Positions 7,578-15,022 of a stretch of DNA of 40,629 nucleotides are shown one piece after another. The stretch is taken from positions 1-40,629 of the forward strand of contig JAHJDJ010000011.1 of the NCBI GenBank assembly GCA_018812585.1, read 5' to 3'. The stretch comes from a bacterium (GTDB taxonomy: Bacteria; Electryoneota; B3-LCP). Numbering within the stretch: position 1 is the first letter of the stretch; every line of letters begins with the position of its first letter. The notes beneath the pieces were generated by a model that was not told where the DNA came from, did no database searches, and worked only from the letters and a program-made list of their open reading frames with translations. The translations under genes and the position numbers were made by a program.

Positions 7578-8723
7578 ATGGAAATCCTGACTAAATTTCT
7601 TTCCTATACCGCTTTCGTTCAACCAGACCTTTGGAAGAATCTCCTGATGATAGCCGTCGGACTGTTTTTCCTCTATCTGGCGATCAAAAAGGAGTACGAA
7701 CCTCTACTGCTGGTGCCCATTGGTTTCGGCATTCTGTTAGGCAACATCCCCTACGCCATCGATGCCAATCTGAGGATCGGAATCTACGAGTCGGGATCCG
7801 TGCTGAACTACCTCTACTTTGGAGTTACCCAAGGTATTTATCCGCCTCTGATATTCTTAGGAATCGGCGCGATTACCGATTTTTCAGCCTTACTGTCCAA
7901 TCCCAAACTGATGCTCTTGGGCGCAGCCGCTCAGGTGGGTATTTTCCTGACGCTGTTGGGCGCGTTGGCGCTGGGATTTTCACCTGAAGAGGCTGCCGCC
8001 ATCGGCATTATCGGCGGAGCGGACGGCCCCACAGCCATCTTCACCTCATCGAAGCTGGCTCCGCACCTGATGGGAGCCATCGCGATTGCGGCGTACTCCT
8101 ACATGGCTCTCGTACCAGTCTTACAACCCCCAGTCATGAAACTGCTGACGACGCCGCAGGAGCGATTGATCCGCATGAAGCCTTCGCGCAGCGTTCCCCG
8201 CAAGGAAAAGATCATCTTTCCGATCATCGGTCTGCTGACCACCACCTTTATCGCGCCGGGCGCGCTGCCGCTCTTGGGAATGCTCTTCTTCGGCAACATT
8301 TTGAAGGAATCGGGAGTCACAGAAAGGCTGGCGAAAACCGCAGGTACATCGCTCATCGATATCGTGACGATCCTGTTAGGGCTGACGGTAGGAGCTTCCA
8401 CTCAGGCGCAGTACTTTCTGACCTCACAATCGATTTTAATCTTCACGCTGGGCGCTGTCAGTTTCATCATTGCGACGGCGGGTGGTGTGCTGTTCGCCAA
8501 GTTCATGAACCTGTTTTTGCGTGAAGGTGATAAAATCAATCCGTTGATTGGAGCGGCGGGGGTTTCGGCAGTTCCGGATAGCGCTCGAGTGGTGCATCAT
8601 CTGGGTCGGCAATTCGACCCGGATAACTACCTCATGATGCATGCCATGGGGCCCAACGTTTCAGGCGTCATCGGATCAGCGACGGCGGCAGGCATCCTGC
8701 TTTCTTATTTCCTGGGGAAGTGA
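7578..8723 (+). CDS. mmdB: Na+-translocating decarboxylase membrane (beta) subunit, OadB/MmdB family
   Basis: A 381-residue polytopic protein with the two inverted-repeat signatures of the family. GGADGPTAIF lies at 146-155, where D149 corresponds to the catalytic Na+-site aspartate (D203 in Klebsiella OadB). GAAGVSAVPDSARVVHHLGR and GPNVSGVIGSATAAG occur near the C terminus. The subunit decarboxylates carboxybiotin on the cytoplasmic side and exports Na+. Length is slightly shorter than OadB and close to MmdB. It is the last gene of the four-gene operon (26 bases after mmdC) and is followed 23 bases later by a long intrinsic terminator. Confidence 0.95.
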   Translation: MEILTKFLSYTAFVQPDLWKNLLMIAVGLFFLYLAIKKEYEPLLLVPIGFGILLGNIPYAIDANLRIGIYESGSVLNYLYFGVTQGIYPPLIFLGIGAITDFSALLSNPKLMLLGAAAQVGIFLTLLGALALGFSPEEAAAIGIIGGADGPTAIFTSSKLAPHLMGAIAIAAYSYMALVPVLQPPVMKLLTTPQERLIRMKPSRSVPRKEKIIFPIIGLLTTTFIAPGALPLLGMLFFGNILKESGVTERLAKTAGTSLIDIVTILLGLTVGASTQAQYFLTSQSILIFTLGAVSFIIATAGGVLFAKFMNLFLREGDKINPLIGAAGVSAVPDSARVVHHLGRQFDPDNYLMMHAMGPNVSGVIGSATAAGILLSYFLGK

Positions 8724-8746
8724 TTGTCAGCATTCAGCAGTCAGTT

Positions 8747-8790
8747 AAAAAGTGTCATTCTGGCGAAGCCCAGAATCTGACACTTTTTTT
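8747..8790 (+). terminator. Long intrinsic terminator after the decarboxylase operon
   Basis: AAAAAGTGTCA (8747-8757) pairs with TGACACTTTTT (8778-8788), with a second inner stem ATTCTGG (8757-8763) and CCAGAAT (8770-8776) around CGAAGC. The stem ends in a T-run. The symmetric A/T flanks mean it could stop transcription in both directions. Confidence 0.9.
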
Positions 8791-9270
8791 ATGCCAAATT
8801 TGTCCGCCAATGTTTTGTGTCCGCCAGATCTGTCATCGCTTCGTGCGGGGATTTTTTGGTGGGATGACAGATTTGTCGTGGATTTATTGAAAGATGGAAA
8901 AATGGAAGACGGAAAATGGAAAAATGTCTTGACCACGGATTGCACGGATTTTGAGGATTCGCTATGTGTAGGGTTGACTAAGCACAGCGCAGTCTACCAG
9001 TAAGACTGATTAAGGGATTTCGGGGATTCTAAGGATCGCGGCAGGACGCGAAGATTGCTTCGGATCGCTCAGACTTCGCCTGCGCTTTTCCTCGCAATGA
9101 CTGCTTGAGGACGCGAAGATTGTCAGGCGTTAGCCTGATGCCTATGGCGCTTCTCCCGTCCGGACGGGATCGCAATGACTGTGTATTATCGACTTCGCTG
9201 GATTCTTATGTAGGAATGGCTTCGCCACTTCGTTCGCAGGAATGACATCGCCAAAGGCGGTGCGTTAAGC
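8791..9270. repeat. Gene-free spacer with degenerate repeats and palindromes
   Basis: No convincing gene lies here. The stretch contains two copies of AGGACGCGAAGATTG (9043-9057 and 9108-9122), each followed 35-47 bases later by TCGCAATGACTG (9092-9103 and 9170-9181), and a third weaker AGGAATGACAT near 9238. It also has the hairpin TCAGGC-GTTA-GCCTGA (9123-9138) and the perfect 16-bp palindrome TCCCGTCCGGACGGGA (9154-9169). ACCACGGATTGCACGGATTT near 8930 is the kind of low-information text seen in decayed repeats. It is best read as an array of imperfect dispersed non-coding repeats. Confidence 0.65.
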
Positions 9271-9297
9271 AAAAACGCCCCGATCTCTCGAGGCGTT
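9250..9297. repeat. Dispersed spacer repeat, copy B
   Basis: It parallels 4700-4746: GCCAAAGGCGGTGCGTTAAGC, then AACGCCCCGA, a four-base loop and TCGAGGCGTT, followed by a 'ctgctaattgc' tail. In this copy the hairpin seems to serve as a terminator for the minus-strand gene beside it. Confidence 0.6.
9271..9297 (-). terminator. Intrinsic terminator of the minus-strand gene 9326-11440
   Basis: Read on the minus strand, AACGCCTCGA pairs with TCGGGGCGTT around GAGA with one mismatch, and is followed by TTTTTG (plus-strand A-run 9271-9275). It sits about 30 bases after the stop codon. Confidence 0.75.
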
Positions 9298-9325
9298 AGA
9301 TGTGCCAACTGCTAATTGCAATAAC

Positions 9326-11440
9326 TTACATCCAGCGCGGCGAATATCCCGCCAGGCGAAGTTCTTCCATCAGCTTTTTCAGATCGGCGTCATGGTGCAG
9401 CAGAGCGCGCCGTTCGCTGGAACGTTCCTGAATGTACCCACCGAACGATTCCCCCTGAACCAGCTCATCCAGCAGCGAATGGTTGTTCACTTCGATGCGG
9501 ATCGGTTCCCCGCCGATCATGATGTTGTTGATCTTCTCTTCCACCTCTTCCAGCATGTGCTGAGCATTAGGCGGCAGCACAGACTGGCTTTCACGAGCCA
9601 GGAAATCGAGCATTTCGATGATGCCCATCCCATCGTTCAAGCCGCGGCGAGCGGAGGCACGATTGAGGATAATGCGTCCCTTCTGATCATCGGTGAAGCG
9701 GGCCAGTTCAAGCTGCTTTACCAACGGATAATGCGCCGGCACGTGGATTTCCAGGTTGGGCTGAATGGTCAGGATCGGTTCATTGGTAGCCTCTTCGAAT
9801 GGGCTCTCGACTTTGCCGCTGCTGAGCAGCCAACGACCGATTTCAGTCAGACGGAACAGGTTGATACGCTGATTCGGGACTGTGGTTGTATCCAGCAGGC
9901 CGATCCAGCGCAGGGAGCGTTCCATCGTCGATTTCATGAAGCGGAATTTCTCCTTCAGCGGGTCGCTGGAAGCGAACGGCGGCTCGCCGCAGCGGAAAGC
10001 CATCTCGCGGTCACACAGTTCATCGAAGAAGGATTCCATCTCAATCCATTCGCCGGCAGGGCAGTCGCCTAATTGACGCAGCAACGCACGCCGTAATCCG
10101 AAGATCGAATCGGAGTCGCCTTTCTGGATAACACCCTGCAACGGGCTGGAATCGCGGTCGTTCCAGGAACCATTATTGTAATAGAACGCCCAGAAGTCAC
10201 GGTAAAAAGAGAAAACGCTCTGTACCGGACGAATGTGGTCCACGTTGATCGCCCAACGCTCCTTATCCGGGTAAAGGACTTCCTGATGGTGCGCATAAAG
10301 GAAAAGGAAGTCGAGGTAGAGGTAAGCATCGACCTTTTCACTTTCCAGGCGGTCCAGGATGCGTTTCAGGTTTTTCTTGTGCATCCCGCCTTTGCGGATG
10401 ACGCCTACTTCGCAGCGAATCAGGTGATTTAAGAGCTGCTGGAAATCGATCCAGATGGTGGGGCGTTCTTTGCCGCGCGAACCCAGGGCAAAATCTTCGT
10501 CGGGCGATTCGAACAGCGTTATCGGGGGTATTTCATCCTTGAATTTCTGCTTGAAATTGCTGCGTATCAGCAGGTTGATTTCACTGGGTAGACGGAAAAT
10601 GATGAACGATTGCTTATGGCGGCCTGTACCGATTGTTTCGGTATGCGTATCAATCAAGCCGAGTTCGTCGAGCAGGTGACTAAACGCATCGCGTAATTCA
10701 GTTTCTGGTTCTCCGTTAGTGAAAAGCGAATACTGGTGAATCAGTTCATCAGCGGGCAGACCGCTATCATGCAACGCTAATATTTTCAGTAACTTCCGTT
10801 CGTCTGCATCACATGAATCGAAGAAACGGCGGAAGCACGTGGGATTGCGTACTTCGGTGCGCAGCCAGGCGATCTGATCGTTGCGGGTGCGTACTTTCTT
10901 GATATCTGCTCCGAAAGCTGCGGCTAATGCTTTGATCTGGTCATTGGAGCGATGAGGTAGAACGGTGCCCAGTTTGCCTTCCAGAAAAGAGGGCAGTTCA
11001 ACGTACTCTGCGGCGGTGTTTAGAATGAAGAAACGGGCGGTATCCGCCGCCTTGGCAGTGGTGCGGCATTCCCACACAAGACCTCTACGCAGCAGAGGAT
11101 CAAGGTGGGTTCGAATTGGCTCGGCCTTACCACCCATGAAATTCTTTTCCAGTTCTTCAGCGGAGAGCTGTCCTCCTTCGGAGAGCAGGTAGTTGAAGAG
11201 ATCATAGCTGCGCTTCGGCAGACGGTCGAAAATATGAGCTGTTTGTTCGGTATTTCCCAGCGCATCTGTCAATTCAGCTCGGACATCCATTTCGGGGTGG
11301 ATCATGGCTTTTTCTGAGCCTAACCAGTAGGCAGCCATTTTACGCAATTTATCTTCATCAAGCAGGACTAAACCATCTTTCAAAGCATCGAACTTTGTTT
11401 TCTTTACAATTAAGTAAAAGTCCGTAGGCTTGTTGCTCAT
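9326..11440 (-). CDS. Large protein with XPB/Ssl2-type helicase-associated domain (Helicase_C_3-like), no ATPase
   Basis: A 704-residue soluble protein without any Walker or DEAD motif. The C-terminal 150 residues match the helicase-associated domain family found in XPB-like proteins and in orphan bacterial proteins. It begins ILTIQPNLEIHVPAHYP (from about 556), continues QLELARFTD and an alpha/beta segment with MLDFLARESQSVLPPN, and closes with a basic strand and the helix DLKKLMEELRLAGYSP. The N-terminal part reads as tandem winged-helix-like units: LPKRSYDLFNYLLSEGGQLS at about 74-93, ERKLLKILALHDSGLPADEL, and DAFSHLLDELGLID. This suggests a DNA- or RNA-binding scaffold. Function unknown. 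It starts with ATG at 11440, is 154 bases downstream of yjbQ on the same strand, and ends at its own terminator. The family call rests on pattern memory. Confidence 0.6.
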   Translation of the reverse strand: MSNKPTDFYLIVKKTKFDALKDGLVLLDEDKLRKMAAYWLGSEKAMIHPEMDVRAELTDALGNTEQTAHIFDRLPKRSYDLFNYLLSEGGQLSAEELEKNFMGGKAEPIRTHLDPLLRRGLVWECRTTAKAADTARFFILNTAAEYVELPSFLEGKLGTVLPHRSNDQIKALAAAFGADIKKVRTRNDQIAWLRTEVRNPTCFRRFFDSCDADERKLLKILALHDSGLPADELIHQYSLFTNGEPETELRDAFSHLLDELGLIDTHTETIGTGRHKQSFIIFRLPSEINLLIRSNFKQKFKDEIPPITLFESPDEDFALGSRGKERPTIWIDFQQLLNHLIRCEVGVIRKGGMHKKNLKRILDRLESEKVDAYLYLDFLFLYAHHQEVLYPDKERWAINVDHIRPVQSVFSFYRDFWAFYYNNGSWNDRDSSPLQGVIQKGDSDSIFGLRRALLRQLGDCPAGEWIEMESFFDELCDREMAFRCGEPPFASSDPLKEKFRFMKSTMERSLRWIGLLDTTTVPNQRINLFRLTEIGRWLLSSGKVESPFEEATNEPILTIQPNLEIHVPAHYPLVKQLELARFTDDQKGRIILNRASARRGLNDGMGIIEMLDFLARESQSVLPPNAQHMLEEVEEKINNIMIGGEPIRIEVNNHSLLDELVQGESFGGYIQERSSERRALLHHDADLKKLMEELRLAGYSPRWM

Positions 11441-11594
11441 GGTGTTCTCTTTTTTTAGGTGTTCTGGTTCTCTGTTTTCTTGCTAAGATATAAATGAATA
11501 ACGAGTTTAGCTCTTTTGCATTCAAGCGCCGGCAGGTATCCGAATCAGATACCATCATGCATTGAATGCTTCAGTCTTATGATAGCTGGGTTTG

Positions 11595-12032
11595 CTAATC
11601 AGGTTGACCGGATAGAGTCGTAACCCAGAGGCTGCGTCTTCTGGGACCATCGAATTCGGCGAAAAAGACTGATTGCCATGTCCCCAGTTGCAGTCGACCG
11701 CCTGACACTGGGACAAGAACCGAACTCCCGACCAAAGTGGTCTTTATGTGAGCCGCAGAATTTCCTTCGATATGGGTGTACCCTTCAGAGAAGGGAATCT
11801 TGCGTTCCAGGGAAATTAATAGATCATGTTTTACAGCAGGGTCGGCATTTTCATTAATGGTAATACCGGCCGTTGTATGAGGAACGAAAGCGATTAAGGC
11901 GCCTTCGCTTAGGTGACTCTTCTGAATCGACTCAGTGAGCAGATGATCCACCGAGATTAATTCACATCGACTATTCGTATTTATGCTGAATGTATACAAT
12001 TGTTTCCCGATTTTTGAATAAAAAAGACCCAA
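11595..12032 (-). CDS. yjbQ: YjbQ/UPF0047 family protein
   Basis: A 145-residue single-domain protein. AFVPHTTAGITINENADP (48-65) and the later HIEGNSAAHIKTTLVGSS plus GGRLQLGTWQSVFFAEFDGP are the family signatures; conserved histidines H52, H87 and H95 lie in the putative metal/phosphate pocket. YjbQ homologues have weak thiamine-phosphate synthase activity in vitro, but their physiological role is unsettled. The start is uncertain: TTG at 12032 gives a product a few residues longer than usual and has no Shine-Dalgarno, and a second TTG at residue 12 is possible. Upstream lie a very good promoter (12127-12155) and a structured leader of about 90 bases. The gene is on the same strand as, and downstream of, the RlmB-like gene, but seems to have its own promoter. 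Confidence 0.88.
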   Translation of the reverse strand: MGLFYSKIGKQLYTFSINTNSRCELISVDHLLTESIQKSHLSEGALIAFVPHTTAGITINENADPAVKHDLLISLERKIPFSEGYTHIEGNSAAHIKTTLVGSSVLVPVSGGRLQLGTWQSVFFAEFDGPRRRSLWVTTLSGQPD

Positions 12033-12120
12033 TGCGGGCCGATCATTAAGATCACTTCATTCCGGCCGCGCTTGCCAGTTTCCCCTCCTCGAATTTGGCT
12101 GCCCCGGCAAGTCGCCATCC
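12033..12120 (-). promoter_or_regulatory. Structured 5' leader of yjbQ
   Basis: On the minus strand, CGACTTGCC (12114-12106) pairs with GGCAAGCG (12076-12069) with one bulged A, closing a GC-rich loop. A second stem, GCGGCCG (12069-12063) with CGGCCCGC (12041-12034), has one bulged C and ends directly at the TTG start. GATC-TTAAT-GATC lies in its loop. The 88 bases are far more GC-rich than the AT-rich spacer upstream, which is what a selected RNA structure would look like. I do not recognise a known riboswitch class. The remaining spacer (12156-12347) is AT-rich and holds at most a weak hairpin (AAAAAC/GTTTTT near 12290-12312) after the RlmB-like gene. Confidence 0.45.
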
Positions 12121-12126
12121 ACCTAT

Positions 12127-12155
12127 AGTATAATAAAAAAAAGTGCAAAAGTCAA
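12127..12155 (-). promoter_or_regulatory. Sigma-70-like promoter of yjbQ
   Basis: On the minus strand, TTGACT (12155-12150) and TATACT (12132-12127) are separated by exactly 17 bp. It is one of the best promoter matches in the window. Transcription should begin near 12120. Confidence 0.75.
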
Positions 12156-12347
12156 GAGAATAGAAAAAAATAGTAAAAATTTATTACAGTATCGATAACC
12201 CTATAAATATACGAATAGAATTAGCTGTTTGACAGGTAGCAACAACAAAATATTTATTTAAAAATTACCCTCAATTAACAGTCGCTTTTAAAAACTCTGA
12301 TAGGTTTTTTAAATTCCTAAGAAGATGATCGTAGGAAAGCGGTGGAA

Positions 12348-13157
12348 TTAAGATCTCTGGCGGACAGCTTCGTAGAGGCAGACGGCGACTGCGGCTGAAG
12401 CATTCAAGGAGTCGATCTTACCCAGAAGGGGAATGGCGATGAGATCATCGCAGCGGCGTTTAACGCCGGGACGCAGACCGCGGCCTTCAGAGCCGACGAC
12501 CAGGACGAGGGGACCTGTTAAATCGGTGTGATAAAGTGGAACGGTTGCTTCCTGATCCGCGCCGAAGACGCGAAATCCTTTTTCGCGCAGCAGATCCAGT
12601 GCGTTGGAGAGATTGTTGACGCGGGTAACCGGCAGATGGAACGCTGCGCCGGCGGAGCGGCGAACCGCTGCTGAAGTTATACCAGCAGCTTGATGCCTGG
12701 GTAAAATTGCGCCAACGACTCCTGCGCATTCGGCGGTGCGTAGAATGGCGCCTAAATTACCGACGTCCTGAACCTGGTCTAAAGCGATAAGTAAGGGCGC
12801 TGGGTTACCCTCCAGAGAGGTTAACAGCGCATCGAAAGAGGTGTATAGGAATTCGCGCAGGTACGCGATGAATCCCTGATGAGGCAGATCTTCCGCTGCT
12901 GTGTCCAGATCGGCTTTTTCAACTTCCTGAACGTTCCAGCCTGCTGCACGACATTTTGCTGCCAGGGCATCTTCCTTCTGCCCCCTCTGGCGCAGCACTA
13001 CTTGAACATATTCAGGCTTGCTGCCGCGTCGCAGAAGTTCCTGCACAGCTCGCCTCCCAGGGATTTTCAACAGCGGATCCTCGATTCGTTCCCGCTTCTG
13101 ATTATCCCGCCTCTGGGACTTCTTTTTATCGTAGATTTTTTTTCGTTCTCGGGGCAC
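12348..13157 (-). CDS. rlmB: SpoU/TrmH-family RNA 2'-O-ribose methyltransferase, RlmB-like
   Basis: A 269-residue SPOUT-class enzyme. All three SpoU motifs are present: motif 1 DVGNLGAILRTAE (131-143), motif 2 LVVGSEGRGLRP (219-230) and motif 3 IPLLGKIDSLNASAAVAV (242-259). N134, E224 and N252 are the usual catalytic and SAM-pocket residues. Residues 29-115 form the L30e-like substrate-binding domain (KIPGRRAVQELLRRG). The first 25 residues are almost all basic or polar, probably an rRNA-binding tail. The family methylates G2251 of 23S rRNA in E. coli, and that target is likely here. GTG at 13157 lies six bases after the aspS stop codon, so translation is probably coupled to aspS. A second SpoU protein is encoded at 21686. 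Confidence 0.85.
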   Translation of the reverse strand: MPRERKKIYDKKKSQRRDNQKRERIEDPLLKIPGRRAVQELLRRGSKPEYVQVVLRQRGQKEDALAAKCRAAGWNVQEVEKADLDTAAEDLPHQGFIAYLREFLYTSFDALLTSLEGNPAPLLIALDQVQDVGNLGAILRTAECAGVVGAILPRHQAAGITSAAVRRSAGAAFHLPVTRVNNLSNALDLLREKGFRVFGADQEATVPLYHTDLTGPLVLVVGSEGRGLRPGVKRRCDDLIAIPLLGKIDSLNASAAVAVCLYEAVRQRS

Positions 13158-13163
13158 GGTGCA

Positions 13164-14930
13164 TCACTTCTTTTTATTGATTAATGATAACCCCAGTTCC
13201 TGCCATTGATCATCCGGTGTTAATGTGGGCGCGCCATCCATCAATGATAATGCTGCTGTGGTTTTAGGGAATGCGATAACGTCACGGATGGAGTCAACTC
13301 CGGCGAATATCATGGCCATACGATCCAGACCAAATGCGATACCACCGTGCGGGGGTGTGCCCATCTCCAATGCGTCCAGCAGGAATCCGAATCGTTCCTG
13401 CGCTTCTTGCTCTGGGAAACCCAATAGTTCGAAGACGCGGCGCTGCACCTGTCGATCGTGGATACGGATGGATCCACCGGCAATTTCGTGGCCGTTTAAA
13501 ACCAGATCGTAGCCTCGTGACCGAATTTCTCCGGGACTGTCCTTGTAGGTCTCTAAATCTTCAACAACCGGAGAGGTAAAGGGATGGTGAGCCGCTTGGA
13601 AGCGGTTCATCGCTTCATTGAATTCGAACATGGGGAAATCGGTGACCCAACAGTGTGCGAACAGACTCTCATCAATCAAGTTTAATTCTTTACCTGCCCA
13701 GTTTCGCAAAGCCCCCAAGCCAAAAGCTGTGTTGTGCATACTTTTATCGGCTGCGATGACAACTAGATCGCCCGGGGAGGCGTTCATCGTATCGACGACC
13801 GCCTTCAGTTGGCCTTCGGTCAGGAATTTTGCGGCATTTGACTTAATTTCATCCTCGGTTGGCATGACAAAGACCAATCCTCCCAAGCCGAAGTATTTCA
13901 CCTTATCAATCAGTTCGTCTCGCCGTTTGCGCGAATAATCGCCGCAGCCGGGTAAATTTAAACCACGTATCACGCCGCCGGATTCGATTGCTCCAGAGAA
14001 GACTCTGAACTCCGTCCCTTCGAAGATATCGGTCAGCTCTTTGATTTTCAATGGATTGCGAAGATCCGGCTTGTCTGAACCGTAGTGCAGAAGCGCTTCT
14101 GAATAGGGTAGACGGGGAAACGGCGTGGAAATAGTTCTACCCAGCACGTCACTGAATACTTGTACCATCAGGCCTTCAACGATTTCCTGCACTTCAGTTT
14201 CATCCGTGAAGGAAAGTTCCACGTCGATCTGTGTGAACTCCGGTTGGCGGTCAGCGCGTAAATCTTCATCGCGGAAGCATTTGACAATCTGGAAATAGCG
14301 GTCGAATCCTCCCACCATCAAAAGCTGTTTGTAAATCTGAGGAGACTGCGGCAAGGCATAAGCGCGGCCCTGGTGGAGGCGCGATGGCACCAGATAATCT
14401 CTCGCTCCTTCGGGTGTGGGTTTGACCAGAAATGGAGTCTCGATTTCACAGAAACCTTGTGAGTCGAAATACTGTCTCACCGATTGATAGAGTTTATGCC
14501 GCAGTCTGAAATTCCTCTGCATTTTTGCCGTGCGGAGATGCAGCATGCGATACTTCAGCCTGATGTCTTCCTGCACTTTTTCTGCTTCATCAGGTAGATA
14601 AGGAGGCGTTTTTACTTTGTTCAATACTTCAATTGTGTCTGCTAATACTTCGATATCCCCGGTAGTCATATTGGGATTGACATTGCCTTCGGGTCTGGAG
14701 CGGACCGTTCCTTCGATTTTCAGCACTTCTTCATTGTGAAGTGAATGGATCAGATCGCACAACGCGGCGTTATCAGGATCGGGAGTGACCTGAACCAGCC
14801 CGGTATGGTCACGCAGATCCAAAAATGAGAGTCCGCCAAGATCTCTGACGCGTTGCACCCATCCGCAGAGGATTACATTTTGTCCAATTTGTGATTTATC
14901 CGGAGTACCGCAGTAAGTTCGATTTTTCAT
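13164..14930 (-). CDS. aspS: Aspartyl-tRNA synthetase
   Basis: A 588-residue class II synthetase of the long bacterial type with a GAD insertion domain. The N-terminal OB-fold anticodon domain contains ILCGWVQRVRDLGGLSFLDL. Motif 2 is FRDEDLRADRQPEFTQIDVE. Motif 3 ends in GIAFGLDRMAMIF, followed by the usual RDVIAFPKT tail. Whether it also charges tRNA-Asn cannot be settled here: the residue after RD in the OB fold is Leu, as in the discriminating E. coli enzyme, but this is a weak hint and no gatCAB or asnS is in view. The gene has its own promoter overlapping an 18-bp palindrome, and AAGGA lies just before the ATG. The RlmB-like gene follows after six bases. Confidence 0.97.
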   Translation of the reverse strand: MKNRTYCGTPDKSQIGQNVILCGWVQRVRDLGGLSFLDLRDHTGLVQVTPDPDNAALCDLIHSLHNEEVLKIEGTVRSRPEGNVNPNMTTGDIEVLADTIEVLNKVKTPPYLPDEAEKVQEDIRLKYRMLHLRTAKMQRNFRLRHKLYQSVRQYFDSQGFCEIETPFLVKPTPEGARDYLVPSRLHQGRAYALPQSPQIYKQLLMVGGFDRYFQIVKCFRDEDLRADRQPEFTQIDVELSFTDETEVQEIVEGLMVQVFSDVLGRTISTPFPRLPYSEALLHYGSDKPDLRNPLKIKELTDIFEGTEFRVFSGAIESGGVIRGLNLPGCGDYSRKRRDELIDKVKYFGLGGLVFVMPTEDEIKSNAAKFLTEGQLKAVVDTMNASPGDLVVIAADKSMHNTAFGLGALRNWAGKELNLIDESLFAHCWVTDFPMFEFNEAMNRFQAAHHPFTSPVVEDLETYKDSPGEIRSRGYDLVLNGHEIAGGSIRIHDRQVQRRVFELLGFPEQEAQERFGFLLDALEMGTPPHGGIAFGLDRMAMIFAGVDSIRDVIAFPKTTAALSLMDGAPTLTPDDQWQELGLSLINKKK

Positions 14931-14959
14931 AATTCCTTGCCGCTATGAAACATCCGCAA

Positions 14960-14988
14960 AATATACAAAATTGAATTGATCAATTCAA
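14960..14988 (-). promoter_or_regulatory. Promoter of aspS with embedded palindrome
   Basis: On the minus strand, TTGAAT (14988-14983) and TATATT (14965-14960) are 17 bp apart. The perfect palindrome TTGAATTGATCAATTCAA (14971-14988) covers the -35 box and most of the spacer, as a repressor operator would. Transcription would begin near 14953, leaving a short leader. Confidence 0.6.
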
Positions 14989-15022
14989 GGGCTTTCCAGA
15001 ATCGCTTTTATGGGGCGGTTTC

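Noticed and set aside
8752-9003. 83-codon plus-strand frame in the spacer after the decarboxylase operon
   Set aside because: It begins within the stem of the terminator and runs through degenerate repeats.
9043-9181. CRISPR array
   Set aside because: Only two copies of each repeat, imperfect spacing and no cas gene nearby.
9302-10072. 256-codon frame on the plus strand opposite the helicase-associated protein
   Set aside because: It is antisense to a coherent 704-residue protein, starts inside a terminator-flanked region and shows no domain.
12033-12120. TPP, SAM, c-di-GMP or cobalamin riboswitch before yjbQ
   Set aside because: None of the conserved core sequences of these classes could be found; only generic stems are visible.
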